Shown here in pieces: positions 1 through 7,249 of a stretch of DNA of 55,867 nucleotides (position 1 is the first letter of the stretch; every line of letters starts with the position of its first letter). The stretch is from IMG/VR virus record IMGVR_UViG_3300033149_001784, positions 1 through 55,867 of that record. One strand, written 5' to 3'. The notes under the pieces were generated by a model. It saw nothing but the letters and a program-made list of their open reading frames with translations. It was not told the origin of the DNA and did not search any database. A program made the position numbers and the translations under genes. The stretch is from a virus.

Positions 1-2
1 TA

Positions 3-275
3 CTCAATCATCAGATATGGGGTGAGAGGCTTGGTATAGAATACGCAAAAAGTGATGCTTGGGATATTACCATAAGAAAAGGTGTGCTATACAGTAGCAC
101 TTCTATGGACAATTTTGATATGGGAGCATTTATGGAAAAACTTGGTGTTGAGAACGTAGTATGGGGTGATGGGATTCAACCTACTGCCGAGACCGATGAT
201 TTAGAATGTGACTTAATGTGTAATGAATGTCAAATGAGGTTTATATGCTATACTAATAGAGGTGAAAAAAGATGA
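3..275 (+). CDS. Cys3 mini-protein family (5'-truncated)
   Basis: The reading frame is open from the window edge, so the N terminus is missing; a GTG at 84 is the first possible internal start. The C terminus carries CNECQMRFICYT, a C-x2-C-x2-RF-x-C-YT signature repeated in about 17 proteins of this window, with an extra upstream cysteine (LEC). It is probably a metal or Fe-S site. The function is unknown. The stop overlaps the ATG of the next gene (ATGA), which indicates translational coupling in a plus-strand operon. Confidence 0.7.
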   Translation, partial: LNHQIWGERLGIEYAKSDAWDITIRKGVLYSSTSMDNFDMGAFMEKLGVENVVWGDGIQPTAETDDLECDLMCNECQMRFICYTNRGEKR

Positions 276-514
276 AAATTAGAAGTGGTTTTGTAAGTAA
301 TTCTTCTTCCTGTTCCTTTGTCCTTGATAAAGATGGTATGACAAAAGAACAGATGATAGATTTTCGGTTTGTTTATCATGAAGCTGAGGCAAAAAGCGGT
401 GATACCTATATCTATGAAAGTGAGAAACATTTTCATGGTAATCTAAGTATGCACGATAAGCTAATACCAGCGTTTTTGGAAAAGCATAACTTACAAGCAG
501 ATATGACCATGTAA
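272..514 (+). CDS. Small protein with GFVSNSSS N-terminal motif
   Basis: An 80-residue protein starting MKIRSGFVSNSSSCSF. The same N-terminal block starts three other genes nearby (754, 1315, 1624), whose remaining sequences are unrelated to each other, so the block behaves like a detachable tag. The rest is acidic and histidine-containing with no recognised fold. It overlaps the preceding gene by 4 nt. The motif is common at the start of hypothetical phage and bacterial proteins, to my knowledge without an assigned role. Confidence 0.75.
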   Translation: MKIRSGFVSNSSSCSFVLDKDGMTKEQMIDFRFVYHEAEAKSGDTYIYESEKHFHGNLSMHDKLIPAFLEKHNLQADMTM

Positions 515-515
515 T

Positions 516-731
516 ATGGGCAAATATAGAAGGTGGATAAGTATGCAGGGATTTCCTACTGTTAGGTGTAATGGAAAGTGTACTAAATGTCCTATTAAAT
601 TTCATTGCTATACTACAGAAGGGTCGGAATATTTAGAAGTAACTCCTGAAGAAAGGTTTACAACTACCCAAAAGGTGTATGGTAATTGGGGTAAAATGAA
701 AGATAAGGTCGAAATATCACTAGGAAAATGA
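516..731 (+). CDS. Cys3 mini-protein family
   Basis: A 71-residue protein containing CTKCPIKFHCYT at about residues 22-33, plus a further cysteine four residues upstream. It is one of the few family members with K instead of R at the RF position. The C-terminal tail is charged. It lies 1 nt after the GFVSNSSS gene and before another, so the two families alternate in one operon. The function is unknown. Confidence 0.7.
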   Translation: MGKYRRWISMQGFPTVRCNGKCTKCPIKFHCYTTEGSEYLEVTPEERFTTTQKVYGNWGKMKDKVEISLGK

Positions 732-753
732 AAAGTTCTGGTAAGGAAACAAC

Positions 754-1305
754 GTGAAGATACGTACAGGTTTTGTAAGTAATAGTTCTAGCTCTATGTT
801 TGTGGTGGCTTTTCCACGTGAACCAAAGAGCATCAAAGATGTGCATGAAATGATGTTTAATGGTCATCCATTTCTGGGCAATCCTTATGATGATGGCAAA
901 ACTGAAACGAAGAAGATTGCACAGACAGTGTGGGGGGATATAAAACCACAAAAACGGTGGAAGCACACAACAATGCTAAATAGAGTTAATGATGCTGTCA
1001 GGGGTGGTTGGTTGAGCGGACAACCAAATTACGATGATTTCAAGATAATACCACATCACATTACCGAGCTAGAATATGATAACAAAACTATTATTACAGC
1101 TAGAGTTAGAGAGCAGACCGATTGGAAAGCATACTCTAAAGCTTGTGATAAACACACACAGGTAGTCGTGGACGAGTTACTAAAAGAATTTAAAGGGCAG
1201 AAAATTTACATATTTAGATATGGAGATGATAGAGATTATTTCTCTGTGCTAGAACATGGGGGGATATTCAATAATCTTCCCCACAAACAAATAAGCTGTC
1301 ATTAG
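754..1305 (+). CDS. GFVSNSSS-motif protein, 183 aa
   Basis: A GTG start gives MKIRTGFVSNSSSSMF. The body of about 165 residues has alternating helix and strand character and ends with a serine/histidine-containing tail; I recognise no domain. The start is fixed by the conserved MKxRxGFxSNSSS block shared with the genes at 272, 1315 and 1624. It sits in the plus-strand small-gene operon. Confidence 0.75.
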   Translation: MKIRTGFVSNSSSSMFVVAFPREPKSIKDVHEMMFNGHPFLGNPYDDGKTETKKIAQTVWGDIKPQKRWKHTTMLNRVNDAVRGGWLSGQPNYDDFKIIPHHITELEYDNKTIITARVREQTDWKAYSKACDKHTQVVVDELLKEFKGQKIYIFRYGDDRDYFSVLEHGGIFNNLPHKQISCH

Positions 1306-1314
1306 GAGGATGAA

Positions 1315-1614
1315 GTGAAAGTAAGAATAGGGTTTGTTAGTAATAGTTCCTCAGAAAGTTTTTTGCTTTATGGTATTCAAGTGGAGAAGGCAGACATTAC
1401 TGAGGAAATTGAGCAAAAGATACGCAATGCTGACCTCATCATTGAATACGCACCAGATTTGGATGAGCAAAGGTATGTTGGGAGGAGTTGGGACGCTATT
1501 CTGGATGACGAAACTGGTCGAGAGTTTAGGGAAACTATAAGACGCAATCTTATTGAGATATTTGGGACAGATGTAGTGTGTAACACACACTCACAAGCTT
1601 GGTACAATGGATAA
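1315..1614 (+). CDS. GFVSNSSS-motif protein, 99 aa
   Basis: A GTG start, preceded by GGAGG about 5 nt upstream, gives MKVRIGFVSNSSSESF. The rest is acidic (many Asp and Glu) with no cysteine pair. The conserved N terminus marks it as the third member of the tag family in this operon. The function is unknown. Confidence 0.75.
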   Translation: MKVRIGFVSNSSSESFLLYGIQVEKADITEEIEQKIRNADLIIEYAPDLDEQRYVGRSWDAILDDETGREFRETIRRNLIEIFGTDVVCNTHSQAWYNG

Positions 1615-1623
1615 GGAGAGAAG

Positions 1624-2031
1624 ATGAAAATAAGAAAAGGATTTATCAGTAACAGCAGTTCAACTTCCTTTATCTGTGAGGTCTGTGCGGAGACTGTATC
1701 TGGTTGGGATGTTGGGTTAGAGGAAGCAGAAATGTATAAGTGTGAAAATGGTCATATATTCTGTAAAGACCACGCTATCAATGGGGAAGAACTTGAGGAA
1801 ATGTTAAACAAACTGGCAGAGGGTAGCGAAGATACCGATGACTACTGTGATGCAATCCATGAAATACTTGCGAAGCATTGCCCTTGTTGCACCTTTACTA
1901 CTGTCAGTCCTTATGACCTCACTGATTATCTCTTGAAGAAAGTGGGAATGGATACGGAAGCCGTTGCTAAAGAGCTTCGAGATAAGTTTATAGATTTTGG
2001 AGCTTTTCGAGATTACATAGAAAAGGAATAA
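1624..2031 (+). CDS. GFVSNSSS-motif protein with zinc-finger-like region
   Basis: A 135-residue protein, ATG preceded by AGGAGAGA. The N terminus is MKIRKGFISNSSSTSF. Residues of about 20-90 carry CEVC, CENGHIFC with following H, and CPCC, a spacing reminiscent of a RING or treble-clef zinc fold, though I cannot assign a family. The C-terminal third is helical and acidic. It is the last of four tag-family genes in a row. Confidence 0.75.
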   Translation: MKIRKGFISNSSSTSFICEVCAETVSGWDVGLEEAEMYKCENGHIFCKDHAINGEELEEMLNKLAEGSEDTDDYCDAIHEILAKHCPCCTFTTVSPYDLTDYLLKKVGMDTEAVAKELRDKFIDFGAFRDYIEKE

Positions 2032-2032
2032 A

Positions 2033-2407
2033 ATGAGTACCAAAGGAACTTTAACGTGGGTCGCACCAAATTGGAAAGGAAGACTCACGAAATTATCCAG
2101 AAAAGTAATGTGGATGGATGGCTATGATGCTTGGTTATGTGTCTTTCGTGGTGTTGGTAGTGAAGTTGGGTGGGGTCATCGAGAATTCAAACCAACATCT
2201 TATGGATTTACTTATGTCCAACCTCAAAAGTTACTGAAATTAAGCCCAAAATATGATGATGAGTTCGCTCGTGAGCATGTTAGGGAACGAACATTAAACC
2301 GTCATAAGGACAGTGCTGGACAACTTATCAATGATGGTTTTATTTTCGCTTGGTTAACACCAGAGGAACACTACCAGTTGAAGGAACACTACTTGTCCAG
2401 CCAATAA
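2033..2407 (+). CDS. Hypothetical protein, 124 aa
   Basis: Begins 1 nt after the previous stop. The protein is rich in Trp, Tyr and basic residues and has no motif I recognise. Its stop lies just before the promoter at 2414-2442, so it closes the first plus-strand transcription unit seen here. Confidence 0.6.
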   Translation: MSTKGTLTWVAPNWKGRLTKLSRKVMWMDGYDAWLCVFRGVGSEVGWGHREFKPTSYGFTYVQPQKLLKLSPKYDDEFAREHVRERTLNRHKDSAGQLINDGFIFAWLTPEEHYQLKEHYLSSQ

Positions 2408-2413
2408 CTAGGC

Positions 2414-2442
2414 TTGACATTCCAAATGGCATATGATATAAT
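2414..2442 (+). promoter_or_regulatory. Sigma70-type promoter P1 (leaderless)
   Basis: TTGACA at 2414-2419, a 17-nt spacer and TATAAT at 2437-2442, preceded by GGC as in the other promoters of the window. Six nucleotides separate the -10 box from the GTG at 2449, so the expected transcription start is the first base of the start codon. Confidence 0.85.
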
Positions 2443-2448
2443 GGTACT

Positions 2449-2682
2449 GTGAGTAAATTAGAGTTCAATTGGGATGGAAAAGAGCTTGTTATAAAGCAAT
2501 GCGACAAAATAAAAACCGCACCACAAAGTTGCAATGCTTGTAAGTATAGGTTTCAATGTTTTACTGAACGCATTAAAACGAATGATGCAAGGGTGTCTTC
2601 GGCTGAAGTTACTAAACTAAGTGATATATTAAAAGATATACAGGTAAAATTTGATGAACCAGACGGAATTACCAATAATTGA
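2449..2682 (+). CDS. Cys3 mini-protein, apparently leaderless
   Basis: A GTG start placed exactly where transcription from P1 should begin; there is no room for a ribosome binding site. The 77-residue product carries CNACKYRFQCFT at about residues 25-36 with an upstream cysteine (KQCDK). The tail is helical and charged. It overlaps the next family member in another frame. Confidence 0.72.
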   Translation: MSKLEFNWDGKELVIKQCDKIKTAPQSCNACKYRFQCFTERIKTNDARVSSAEVTKLSDILKDIQVKFDEPDGITNN

Positions 2683-2836
2683 GGTTGATTATGATGTAGC
2701 CCATAGATTAGATGAAGAAAAGTGTAACAAGTGTGACAAGCGTTTTAGATGTTGGGCAAGTAGAGGTGGAGCGAGGATGCGGATTTCTATGGGACAGCAT
2801 AGTAGTGAGTCAAGATATACACTTAGAAGTAAATAA
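2654..2836 (+). CDS. Cys3 mini-protein family
   Basis: ATG at 2654 (a TTG at 2651 is also possible). It overlaps the end of the preceding family member by 29 nt. The motif is CNKCDKRFRCWASR, a variant with WA in place of YT. The product is about 60 residues, basic at the C terminus. The function is unknown. Confidence 0.65.
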   Translation: MNQTELPIIEVDYDVAHRLDEEKCNKCDKRFRCWASRGGARMRISMGQHSSESRYTLRSK

Positions 2837-2892
2837 ATCAACGCAAATAATTTTAAAAGGGTATTTGTTCAGAACCACTATAGGAGAGGAAA

Positions 2893-3237
2893 ATGAAAGA
2901 CAGGGCTATTTATTATGTGGATGGGCGGACTACAGTTTGCTTACTTCAAGAAGATGGTGACATCGTAGCAAGGGGAATTTCTGTATGCTCAAGGTTAGAT
3001 TCCCTTAGCAAAGCAGAAGGTCGAAGATATGCTCGCAATCGTGCTCTTGAAGCGAAAGGTAGGCAACAGGATTGTGCAGAAATTAGACTTGACCACCCTA
3101 GAAGTATCTGGTTTGACAAGGCTCATCTATCCCTAGCGAGAGATAGGTTTGGTGATTACAAGGGATATTATATGCCCGAACTAACACCAACGGAGAAGCT
3201 GATTTTTGAGCTAAAGAATGGAAACCATTCCCTATGA
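2893..3237 (+). CDS. Conserved phage small protein, 114 aa
   Basis: ATG with AGGAGAGG upstream. The centre reads ARGISVCSRLDSLSKAEGRR, a pattern I associate with conserved hypothetical phage proteins (ARG-x-CS...EGR...ARNRAL). The role is unknown. The N-terminal half looks like a small beta sheet, the middle like a basic helix. Confidence 0.7.
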   Translation: MKDRAIYYVDGRTTVCLLQEDGDIVARGISVCSRLDSLSKAEGRRYARNRALEAKGRQQDCAEIRLDHPRSIWFDKAHLSLARDRFGDYKGYYMPELTPTEKLIFELKNGNHSL

Positions 3238-3292
3238 TTTTAGGCAATTGATGTTTGCTACAAATTAGTGAAGACTTATTAGAGGAAATGGT

Positions 3293-3739
3293 ATGAAGAC
3301 AAGTAAAAAAGTCAAGAAGGCGATGGAGAAGGCTGAGAGGGAAGTACGAAAGGAAGCTTTGAAACCAAAGAAGAAACGGAAGATGAAGAGTACTGAACAG
3401 CAAGCAAGTCCATCGGGCAGGTGGATTAATGATGAGTGGGGAAATCAGGAGCGAGTTTTCTTTAATAGTGACAGGTATTGGGGGACATTTATTGAACCAG
3501 GTGAAACACCTGGTGTTTTGGATATAGTATCAAGGTATTGGAGTGCTAAAAAATGGGAAGAACGAAAGAAGCAAGAGAACACCGCACCGATCTTAGAAAC
3601 TATGGGGATGGAAAAACCATTGTCCTCTACACTGAGGATAACGAAGTCTACCAAAAGCTCAAAAAGAGTGCTGAATGGGAAGTTCCCTACGAAATCTGGA
3701 AAAACTGCGACCCCCGTAAAGCAAAGAAAGTGGCGGTAG
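3293..3739 (+). CDS. Hypothetical basic protein; C terminus overlapped
   Basis: The N-terminal 40 residues are a lysine-rich helix; residues of about 45-100 look like a folded domain rich in Trp and Tyr. The last 60 residues are low complexity (Ser, Thr, Lys) and overlap the better-looking frame at 3553-3813, so the natural C terminus may lie near 3590 and the tail may be a read-out after a lost stop or frameshift. Confidence 0.55.
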   Translation: MKTSKKVKKAMEKAEREVRKEALKPKKKRKMKSTEQQASPSGRWINDEWGNQERVFFNSDRYWGTFIEPGETPGVLDIVSRYWSAKKWEERKKQENTAPILETMGMEKPLSSTLRITKSTKSSKRVLNGKFPTKSGKTATPVKQRKWR

Positions 3740-3813
3740 ACCTTTACTTTCCTAAAAGGAAAAAAGAGTCAATAAATAAGCGTATTTTACGCATACAAAA
3801 AAGAAATGATTAG
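3553..3813 (+). CDS. Conserved phage small protein, 86 aa
   Basis: Overlaps the preceding gene by 187 nt in another frame. The segment DGKTIVLYTEDNEVYQKLKK followed by AVDLYFPKR resembles a recurrent small phage protein with one beta-rich domain. The real start may be later than 3553 because the first 20 residues are low complexity. The function is unknown. Confidence 0.6.
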   Translation: MGRTKEAREHRTDLRNYGDGKTIVLYTEDNEVYQKLKKSAEWEVPYEIWKNCDPRKAKKVAVDLYFPKRKKESINKRILRIQKRND

Positions 3814-3818
3814 AGCAG

Positions 3819-4232
3819 ATGAGGTTGGACGACCTCAATCTATATATACTGACCCTAAAACATAGGCATAAAGGATTAGCAACCCAAATAGTAAATTATC
3901 TTATAGAGAAGGTATTATTGGAGACCAAGCTAGACGAAATATTTGCAATTACGTGTCCTGATACCGATGCAGATAAGATATTTATTAAGCGTGGTTGGAA
4001 GCAATATAATAAAGGGGTTGGAGACCAAATGAAAATAGATAAATTTGACAGCAACCAAAAAATAGGAAGAGTTCCCTTGGTGAAGGGCGGCGGTAGTAAT
4101 GGAGAGAAGTTCGTTCTGTCAGTTTTAGCTGATGGTAGCGGGGTTGTGCTTGAATTTGAGGATGATGAAGCTTACTTCTTATCAACACAGGAATTGGTAA
4201 AGGAACTCTTGAGCGGGAGAGAAAAGAAATGA
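3819..4232 (+). CDS. GNAT-like fragment joined to a small C-terminal domain
   Basis: Residues of about 14-60 (KHRHKGLATQIVNYLIEK then FIKRGWKQY) match the acetyl-CoA-binding half of a GNAT acetyltransferase, but the N-terminal beta strands of the fold are missing. From an internal ATG at 4029 the frame continues into an acidic domain of about 67 residues that could be a separate gene. It is likely a truncated acetyltransferase fused to its neighbour; activity is doubtful. It overlaps the next gene by 4 nt. Confidence 0.55.
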   Translation: MRLDDLNLYILTLKHRHKGLATQIVNYLIEKVLLETKLDEIFAITCPDTDADKIFIKRGWKQYNKGVGDQMKIDKFDSNQKIGRVPLVKGGGSNGEKFVLSVLADGSGVVLEFEDDEAYFLSTQELVKELLSGREKK

Positions 4233-4867
4233 ACAACGACTGGCAACTTAGAGGATTTCCTCTGATGAAGGATATTATACCTGAAGGTAAGTCAGGTAAG
4301 TTTGCTATTGAACATTATGATATTCCCAAAGACAAAGCACGACTAGCAGTAACAATGGCTACATACAATCGTGACTATCTTGGTAGAGAAATATTCGCAG
4401 GCAGTTTTTGTAAGCTTACACATAATGGCAGTATAATAATGTCAGACTCAGGTGGTGAACGATATTCTAATACGGAAATTCTAAGAGAAGCACATGGTAA
4501 TATCCTAATCGCTGGCTTAGGATTAGGTATGATTCTTTGTAGCATTTTACCTAAACCAGAAGTGGAAAGTGTTACTGTAGTAGAAATCTCACACGATGTG
4601 TGCCATCTTGTCCTCCCACACTTGGCAAAACATCTCGGTAGCTACATCAACAAATTAAGGGTTGATGAAGATGATATTTATAGTTATACACCAGACCGCA
4701 AATACAACATAATTTACTTTGATATTTGGGGCAATTACTCTGGGGATGAATATGAAGACACCAAAAAATTACACAGGAAATTTAGTAGATACCTTGACAG
4801 GTCAAACAATCCTTTTATGGGTAGCTGGATGCGGTGGCACATGAGGGAGTTACATTTTGAGAGGTAG
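4229..4867 (+). CDS. SAM-dependent methyltransferase-like (spermidine-synthase fold)
   Basis: A 212-residue protein. Motif I is ILIAGLGLGMIL (about residues 91-102), followed by VTVVEIS with the acidic ribose-binding Glu, an acidic VDEDDI segment, and NIIYFDIW, in the order expected for class I Rossmann methyltransferases of the spermidine synthase type. The target is unknown. It is translationally coupled (ATGA) to the upstream gene. Confidence 0.65.
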   Translation: MNNDWQLRGFPLMKDIIPEGKSGKFAIEHYDIPKDKARLAVTMATYNRDYLGREIFAGSFCKLTHNGSIIMSDSGGERYSNTEILREAHGNILIAGLGLGMILCSILPKPEVESVTVVEISHDVCHLVLPHLAKHLGSYINKLRVDEDDIYSYTPDRKYNIIYFDIWGNYSGDEYEDTKKLHRKFSRYLDRSNNPFMGSWMRWHMRELHFER

Positions 4868-4876
4868 TTATGGGTT

Positions 4877-5020
4877 ATGGTGGTACATGGTTTTATATCT
4901 GAGGCTACCCAGAGAATATCCTTAGCAGAATCATACGTATCTGAAGCTGGACAAATAGGTAGGAGATTATACTGGTGCTCCCGTAAGGCAGCATCCTCAA
5001 TACAATGGATAAAAAAATAG
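4877..5020 (+). CDS. Small ORF, 47 aa
   Basis: An ATG-initiated frame in the gap after the methyltransferase, ending inside the first codons of the holin-like gene. It is helical and basic at the end, with no recognised motif. It is supported only by filling the intergenic gap and by its overlap with the next start. Confidence 0.35.
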   Translation: MVVHGFISEATQRISLAESYVSEAGQIGRRLYWCSRKAASSIQWIKK

Positions 5021-5241
5021 AAACATATAATTTGGAGAACAGTAAGGTGCAAAGGACTAGTGACTTAGAGTTCTGGAAGGGAATGGTTAGACCTTACCTT
5101 ATAGTATTCTCATGGACACTATTAGGTATTATGTGGCTATGTGAAGTGGATGTTCCCTTACAGCTACAGGCAGTAGCAACTGCTATTGTAGTAGAATACT
5201 TTGGTGAAAGAGCAGCAAAGAGGTTTAAGGAAAAGAAGTAA
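5005..5241 (+). CDS. Holin-like membrane protein, 78 aa
   Basis: The N-terminal 25 residues are soluble; YLIVFSWTLLGIMWLCEV is a clear transmembrane helix, followed by a second hydrophobic stretch and YFGERAAKRFKEKK. This layout and the FGERA ending resemble small phage holin-like or inner-membrane proteins. No lysin is visible beside it, so a lysis role is an inference. The reading frame stays open after its TAA (see 5242-5418). Confidence 0.5.
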   Translation: MDKKIETYNLENSKVQRTSDLEFWKGMVRPYLIVFSWTLLGIMWLCEVDVPLQLQAVATAIVVEYFGERAAKRFKEKK

Positions 5242-5418
5242 TGCAGGATAGCATACCCAGACCCTACACTAAAAGAATTTACTAAAGACCCCGATTACTG
5301 TTGGCGAAGATTAAGGGAGTATGAAGCTACACCTTATTGGTGTCACCACTTTGGGATTCCTAAGTGTATGGTTCGTCTTTTCAAGAGTAAAATGGCAGAT
5401 AATAAAGGTTTGACTTAA
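5242..5418 (+). pseudogene. In-frame extension after TAA, 58 codons
   Basis: Directly after the TAA of the holin-like gene the same frame runs for 58 codons with protein-like composition (CRIAYPDPTLKEFTKDPDY, then WCHHFGIPKC) and no early start codon. An ATG at 5242-5243 region begins in a different frame and stops after 14 codons. Either one base was lost near the start of a separate gene or the TAA is occasionally read through. Its last codons (ggt ttg act taa) lie inside promoter P2. Confidence 0.4.
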
Positions 5419-5438
5419 TCTGTGGCATGTGGTATAAT
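5410..5438 (+). promoter_or_regulatory. Sigma70-type promoter P2
   Basis: TTGACT, a 17-nt spacer ending in ATGTGG, and TATAAT at 5433-5438. It is the same consensus as the other promoters of the window. It reads toward the small genes at 5578 and 5672. Confidence 0.8.
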
Positions 5439-5577
5439 TAAGGTGGAGCTTATAGGAGAACAGAAAAGGGCAGAAAAAATTTAAGTTTCTCACGCAAAAA
5501 CAAGCAGAGCATAAAAGAAAATTATCATTGCACAAGAAACACGGTTGTTATCGTATACTAAGCTCTATGCTGTAGGT

Positions 5578-5652
5578 ATGGTGGAATTAAAGTTTGAACC
5601 AAGTAATTGTCAATGGATTACATTGTCAGCCAACACTAAAAAAGACTTATAA
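5578..5652 (+). CDS. Very small ORF, 24 aa
   Basis: An ATG frame encoding MVELKFEPSN followed by CQWITLSANT, just upstream of the 83-residue gene. The composition is protein-like but evidence is limited to codon usage. The stretch 5439-5577 also contains an open frame (KKFKFLTQKQAEHKRK) that lacks a start codon, possibly a decayed gene. Confidence 0.3.
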   Translation: MVELKFEPSNCQWITLSANTKKDL

Positions 5653-5671
5653 AAATTCTTGGAGGTAAATA

Positions 5672-5923
5672 GTGAGCTTTTCAGATGTGGACAAGAAATA
5701 CGACAAGAAGAAGGTTTTTGAACTCTTAGATGTTATTGGAGAAATCCAGAAGAACAAGTTCTCCAAGGTTAGAGTTGCCAAGGTAAAATGTTGGGGAGCA
5801 GAGTTCATACAAATTCAAGTGTGGAAGACCGAGAACGATAAGAAATTTGCGGCAAAAGGACAAAATATTATAGTCAAATCAGAAGTTGCGAATAGTATTG
5901 GTAAATTATTAATAAATGTATAG
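5672..5923 (+). CDS. Hypothetical protein, 83 aa
   Basis: A GTG start with GGAGG 8 nt upstream. The sequence pattern (amphipathic helix, then VRVAKVKCWGAEFIQIQVW as beta strands, then a charged tail) suggests a small alpha/beta domain. No family is recognised. It is probably transcribed from P2. Confidence 0.6.
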   Translation: MSFSDVDKKYDKKKVFELLDVIGEIQKNKFSKVRVAKVKCWGAEFIQIQVWKTENDKKFAAKGQNIIVKSEVANSIGKLLINV

Positions 5924-5935
5924 GTAGATTAGAAC

Positions 5936-6063
5936 ATGCCAAAACTAGGTTATAAACAAACAAGTGAACACATTTAAGTGAAGCACATAAAGGAGAAGTT
6001 GGTAGTCGCAAGCATCCGATGGCGGACGTGTTTCAAGGCTTTATCGAATCTGGTCAGGGGTAA
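5936..6063 (+). pseudogene. Decayed NUMOD3-type homing endonuclease fragment
   Basis: ATG gives MPKLGYKQTSEHI then a stop; in the +1 frame the text continues LSEAHKGE, which is the NUMOD3 DNA-binding motif of GIY-YIG/HNH homing endonucleases, ending at TAA 6061. A frameshift separates the two halves and no nuclease domain follows. Confidence 0.45.
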
Positions 6064-6141
6064 CTTCAACGATGCTTTGATAGTAATTACTAGACGTATG
6101 ATTTGTTACAAGACTGATAGAGTAGGATTGTTGGAGTTGGT

Positions 6142-6489
6142 GTGTTAAGGTTACCTAAGTTACAACTTGATATGATTAAGAAAGACAGTGACTACTATAT
6201 AGATAAAACCACACCCGAATGGAGGTTTGAACAGTGCAGAATAAAAGAAAGAGAAGTTGACCACAGGCATTGTAGCAAATGTGACCAAAGATTTCAATGC
6301 TGGACTGCTGGTAGACCGCAATCAATGAGTGTCTTCGAAGATACCCATATAGGACTACAGAAGCTACAGCAATGTATGAAAGCACAAATGATTACAGTGG
6401 ATGAGGCATCAAAGGCTTTTACGAATTTAACTTATCAGATGTGCAAAGCAATGACAAAGAAATTTGATGACGAAGCGATAAATGTTTGA
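6142..6489 (+). CDS. Cys3 mini-protein family, 115 aa
   Basis: A GTG start. CSKCDQRFQCWT lies at about residues 50-61 with another cysteine upstream (EQCRIK). The C-terminal half is a long amphipathic helix. Its end overlaps the ATG of the next gene, another family member. The function is unknown. Confidence 0.7.
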   Translation: MLRLPKLQLDMIKKDSDYYIDKTTPEWRFEQCRIKEREVDHRHCSKCDQRFQCWTAGRPQSMSVFEDTHIGLQKLQQCMKAQMITVDEASKAFTNLTYQMCKAMTKKFDDEAINV

Positions 6490-6886
6490 CTTCTTAAAAA
6501 GAAAACGTAGAATAATTGACACGGAAAAGATGCCAGCAGAGGAACTAGCTTGTCTGAACTGCGGTAGTAAAAAGTTCTACGAGGATCGTCTAAGCGGTGG
6601 ACTAATCGTTAATGTGAAGTGTGCGGGTTGCGGATTGTGGTGGAACAATACTCCTTTTGGGCTTGACTTCATTGGTATAAAAGGAAATATTGGTGAGCAG
6701 AAGAAGATAGTATGGTATTGTCCTACTTGTGATATTTCTATATACAACATGGGTGAAGTTAGAAAGTATCCCACCTGCTCAACGTGTGGTAATCCATTTA
6801 AGGTTTGTTGGAGCTATGGAAAGTTCCCTACAGAACACTGTGAGAAGTGTGATGCACGATTTAAGTGTTATACGACAAGAAGGTAA
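6482..6886 (+). CDS. Cys3 family with two additional zinc ribbons
   Basis: A 134-residue protein. Three cysteine-pair groups precede the signature: CLNCGSKKF with CAGCGLWW (a zinc ribbon), CPTC with CSTCGNPF (a second ribbon), and finally CEKCDARFKCYT at the very C terminus. It shows the signature as a module that can be appended to ordinary zinc ribbons. It overlaps the preceding gene by 8 nt. Confidence 0.72.
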   Translation: MFDFLKRKRRIIDTEKMPAEELACLNCGSKKFYEDRLSGGLIVNVKCAGCGLWWNNTPFGLDFIGIKGNIGEQKKIVWYCPTCDISIYNMGEVRKYPTCSTCGNPFKVCWSYGKFPTEHCEKCDARFKCYTTRR

Positions 6887-6892
6887 TTTTGA

Positions 6893-7012
6893 ATGAATCA
6901 CTATGATGTGGTAATAGTTGGTGCTGGACTAAACCACGCTCTATTTTTTCAGATGACGACCTATAGCATCACCGACTTGCCCTTGAGAGAGTACAACAAT
7001 GTGCGAAAATGA
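6893..7012 (+). pseudogene. Truncated FAD/NAD(P)-binding N terminus
   Basis: A 39-codon ORF beginning MNHYDVVIVGAGL, the classic first beta strand and glycine loop (GxGxxG start) of flavin-dependent oxidoreductases such as geranylgeranyl-reductase-like enzymes. The frame then loses similarity and ends at 7012, overlapping the next ATG. It is almost certainly the stub of a deleted gene. Confidence 0.5.
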
Positions 7013-7247
7013 GGATATGATTAAAGCACTACGACAAGCTATACCAGTATCAACAGCTTGGAGGAGGCTACCTAGTAATCCGCAAATGAACGCTGAGGAC
7101 TTATCACTCATTGATTTTATCCAAGAGTGTAGAGAACGAACTGCCGCTATGAAAGATAGGGAAAAATGTGAGTACTGTAAACTTCGCTTCCGATGCTATA
7201 CTGAAATAAAAGTTAAACGAGAGAGAAAGACAAAATTTGAGAAGTAA
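6999..7247 (+). CDS. Cys3 mini-protein family, 82 aa
   Basis: ATG at 6999. The N-terminal 55 residues are helical; CEYCKLRFRCYT is near residue 60 with an upstream cysteine (QECRER). The tail is lysine/arginine rich. It is one more family member in the same operon, with two nucleotides to the next gene. Confidence 0.7.
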   Translation: MCENEDMIKALRQAIPVSTAWRRLPSNPQMNAEDLSLIDFIQECRERTAAMKDREKCEYCKLRFRCYTEIKVKRERKTKFEK

Positions 7248-7249
7248 AT

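Noticed and set aside
6000-6060. Possible tRNA or structured RNA on the plus strand
   Set aside because: No TTCRANY loop or acceptor pairing; the text fits a frameshifted NUMOD3 gene instead.
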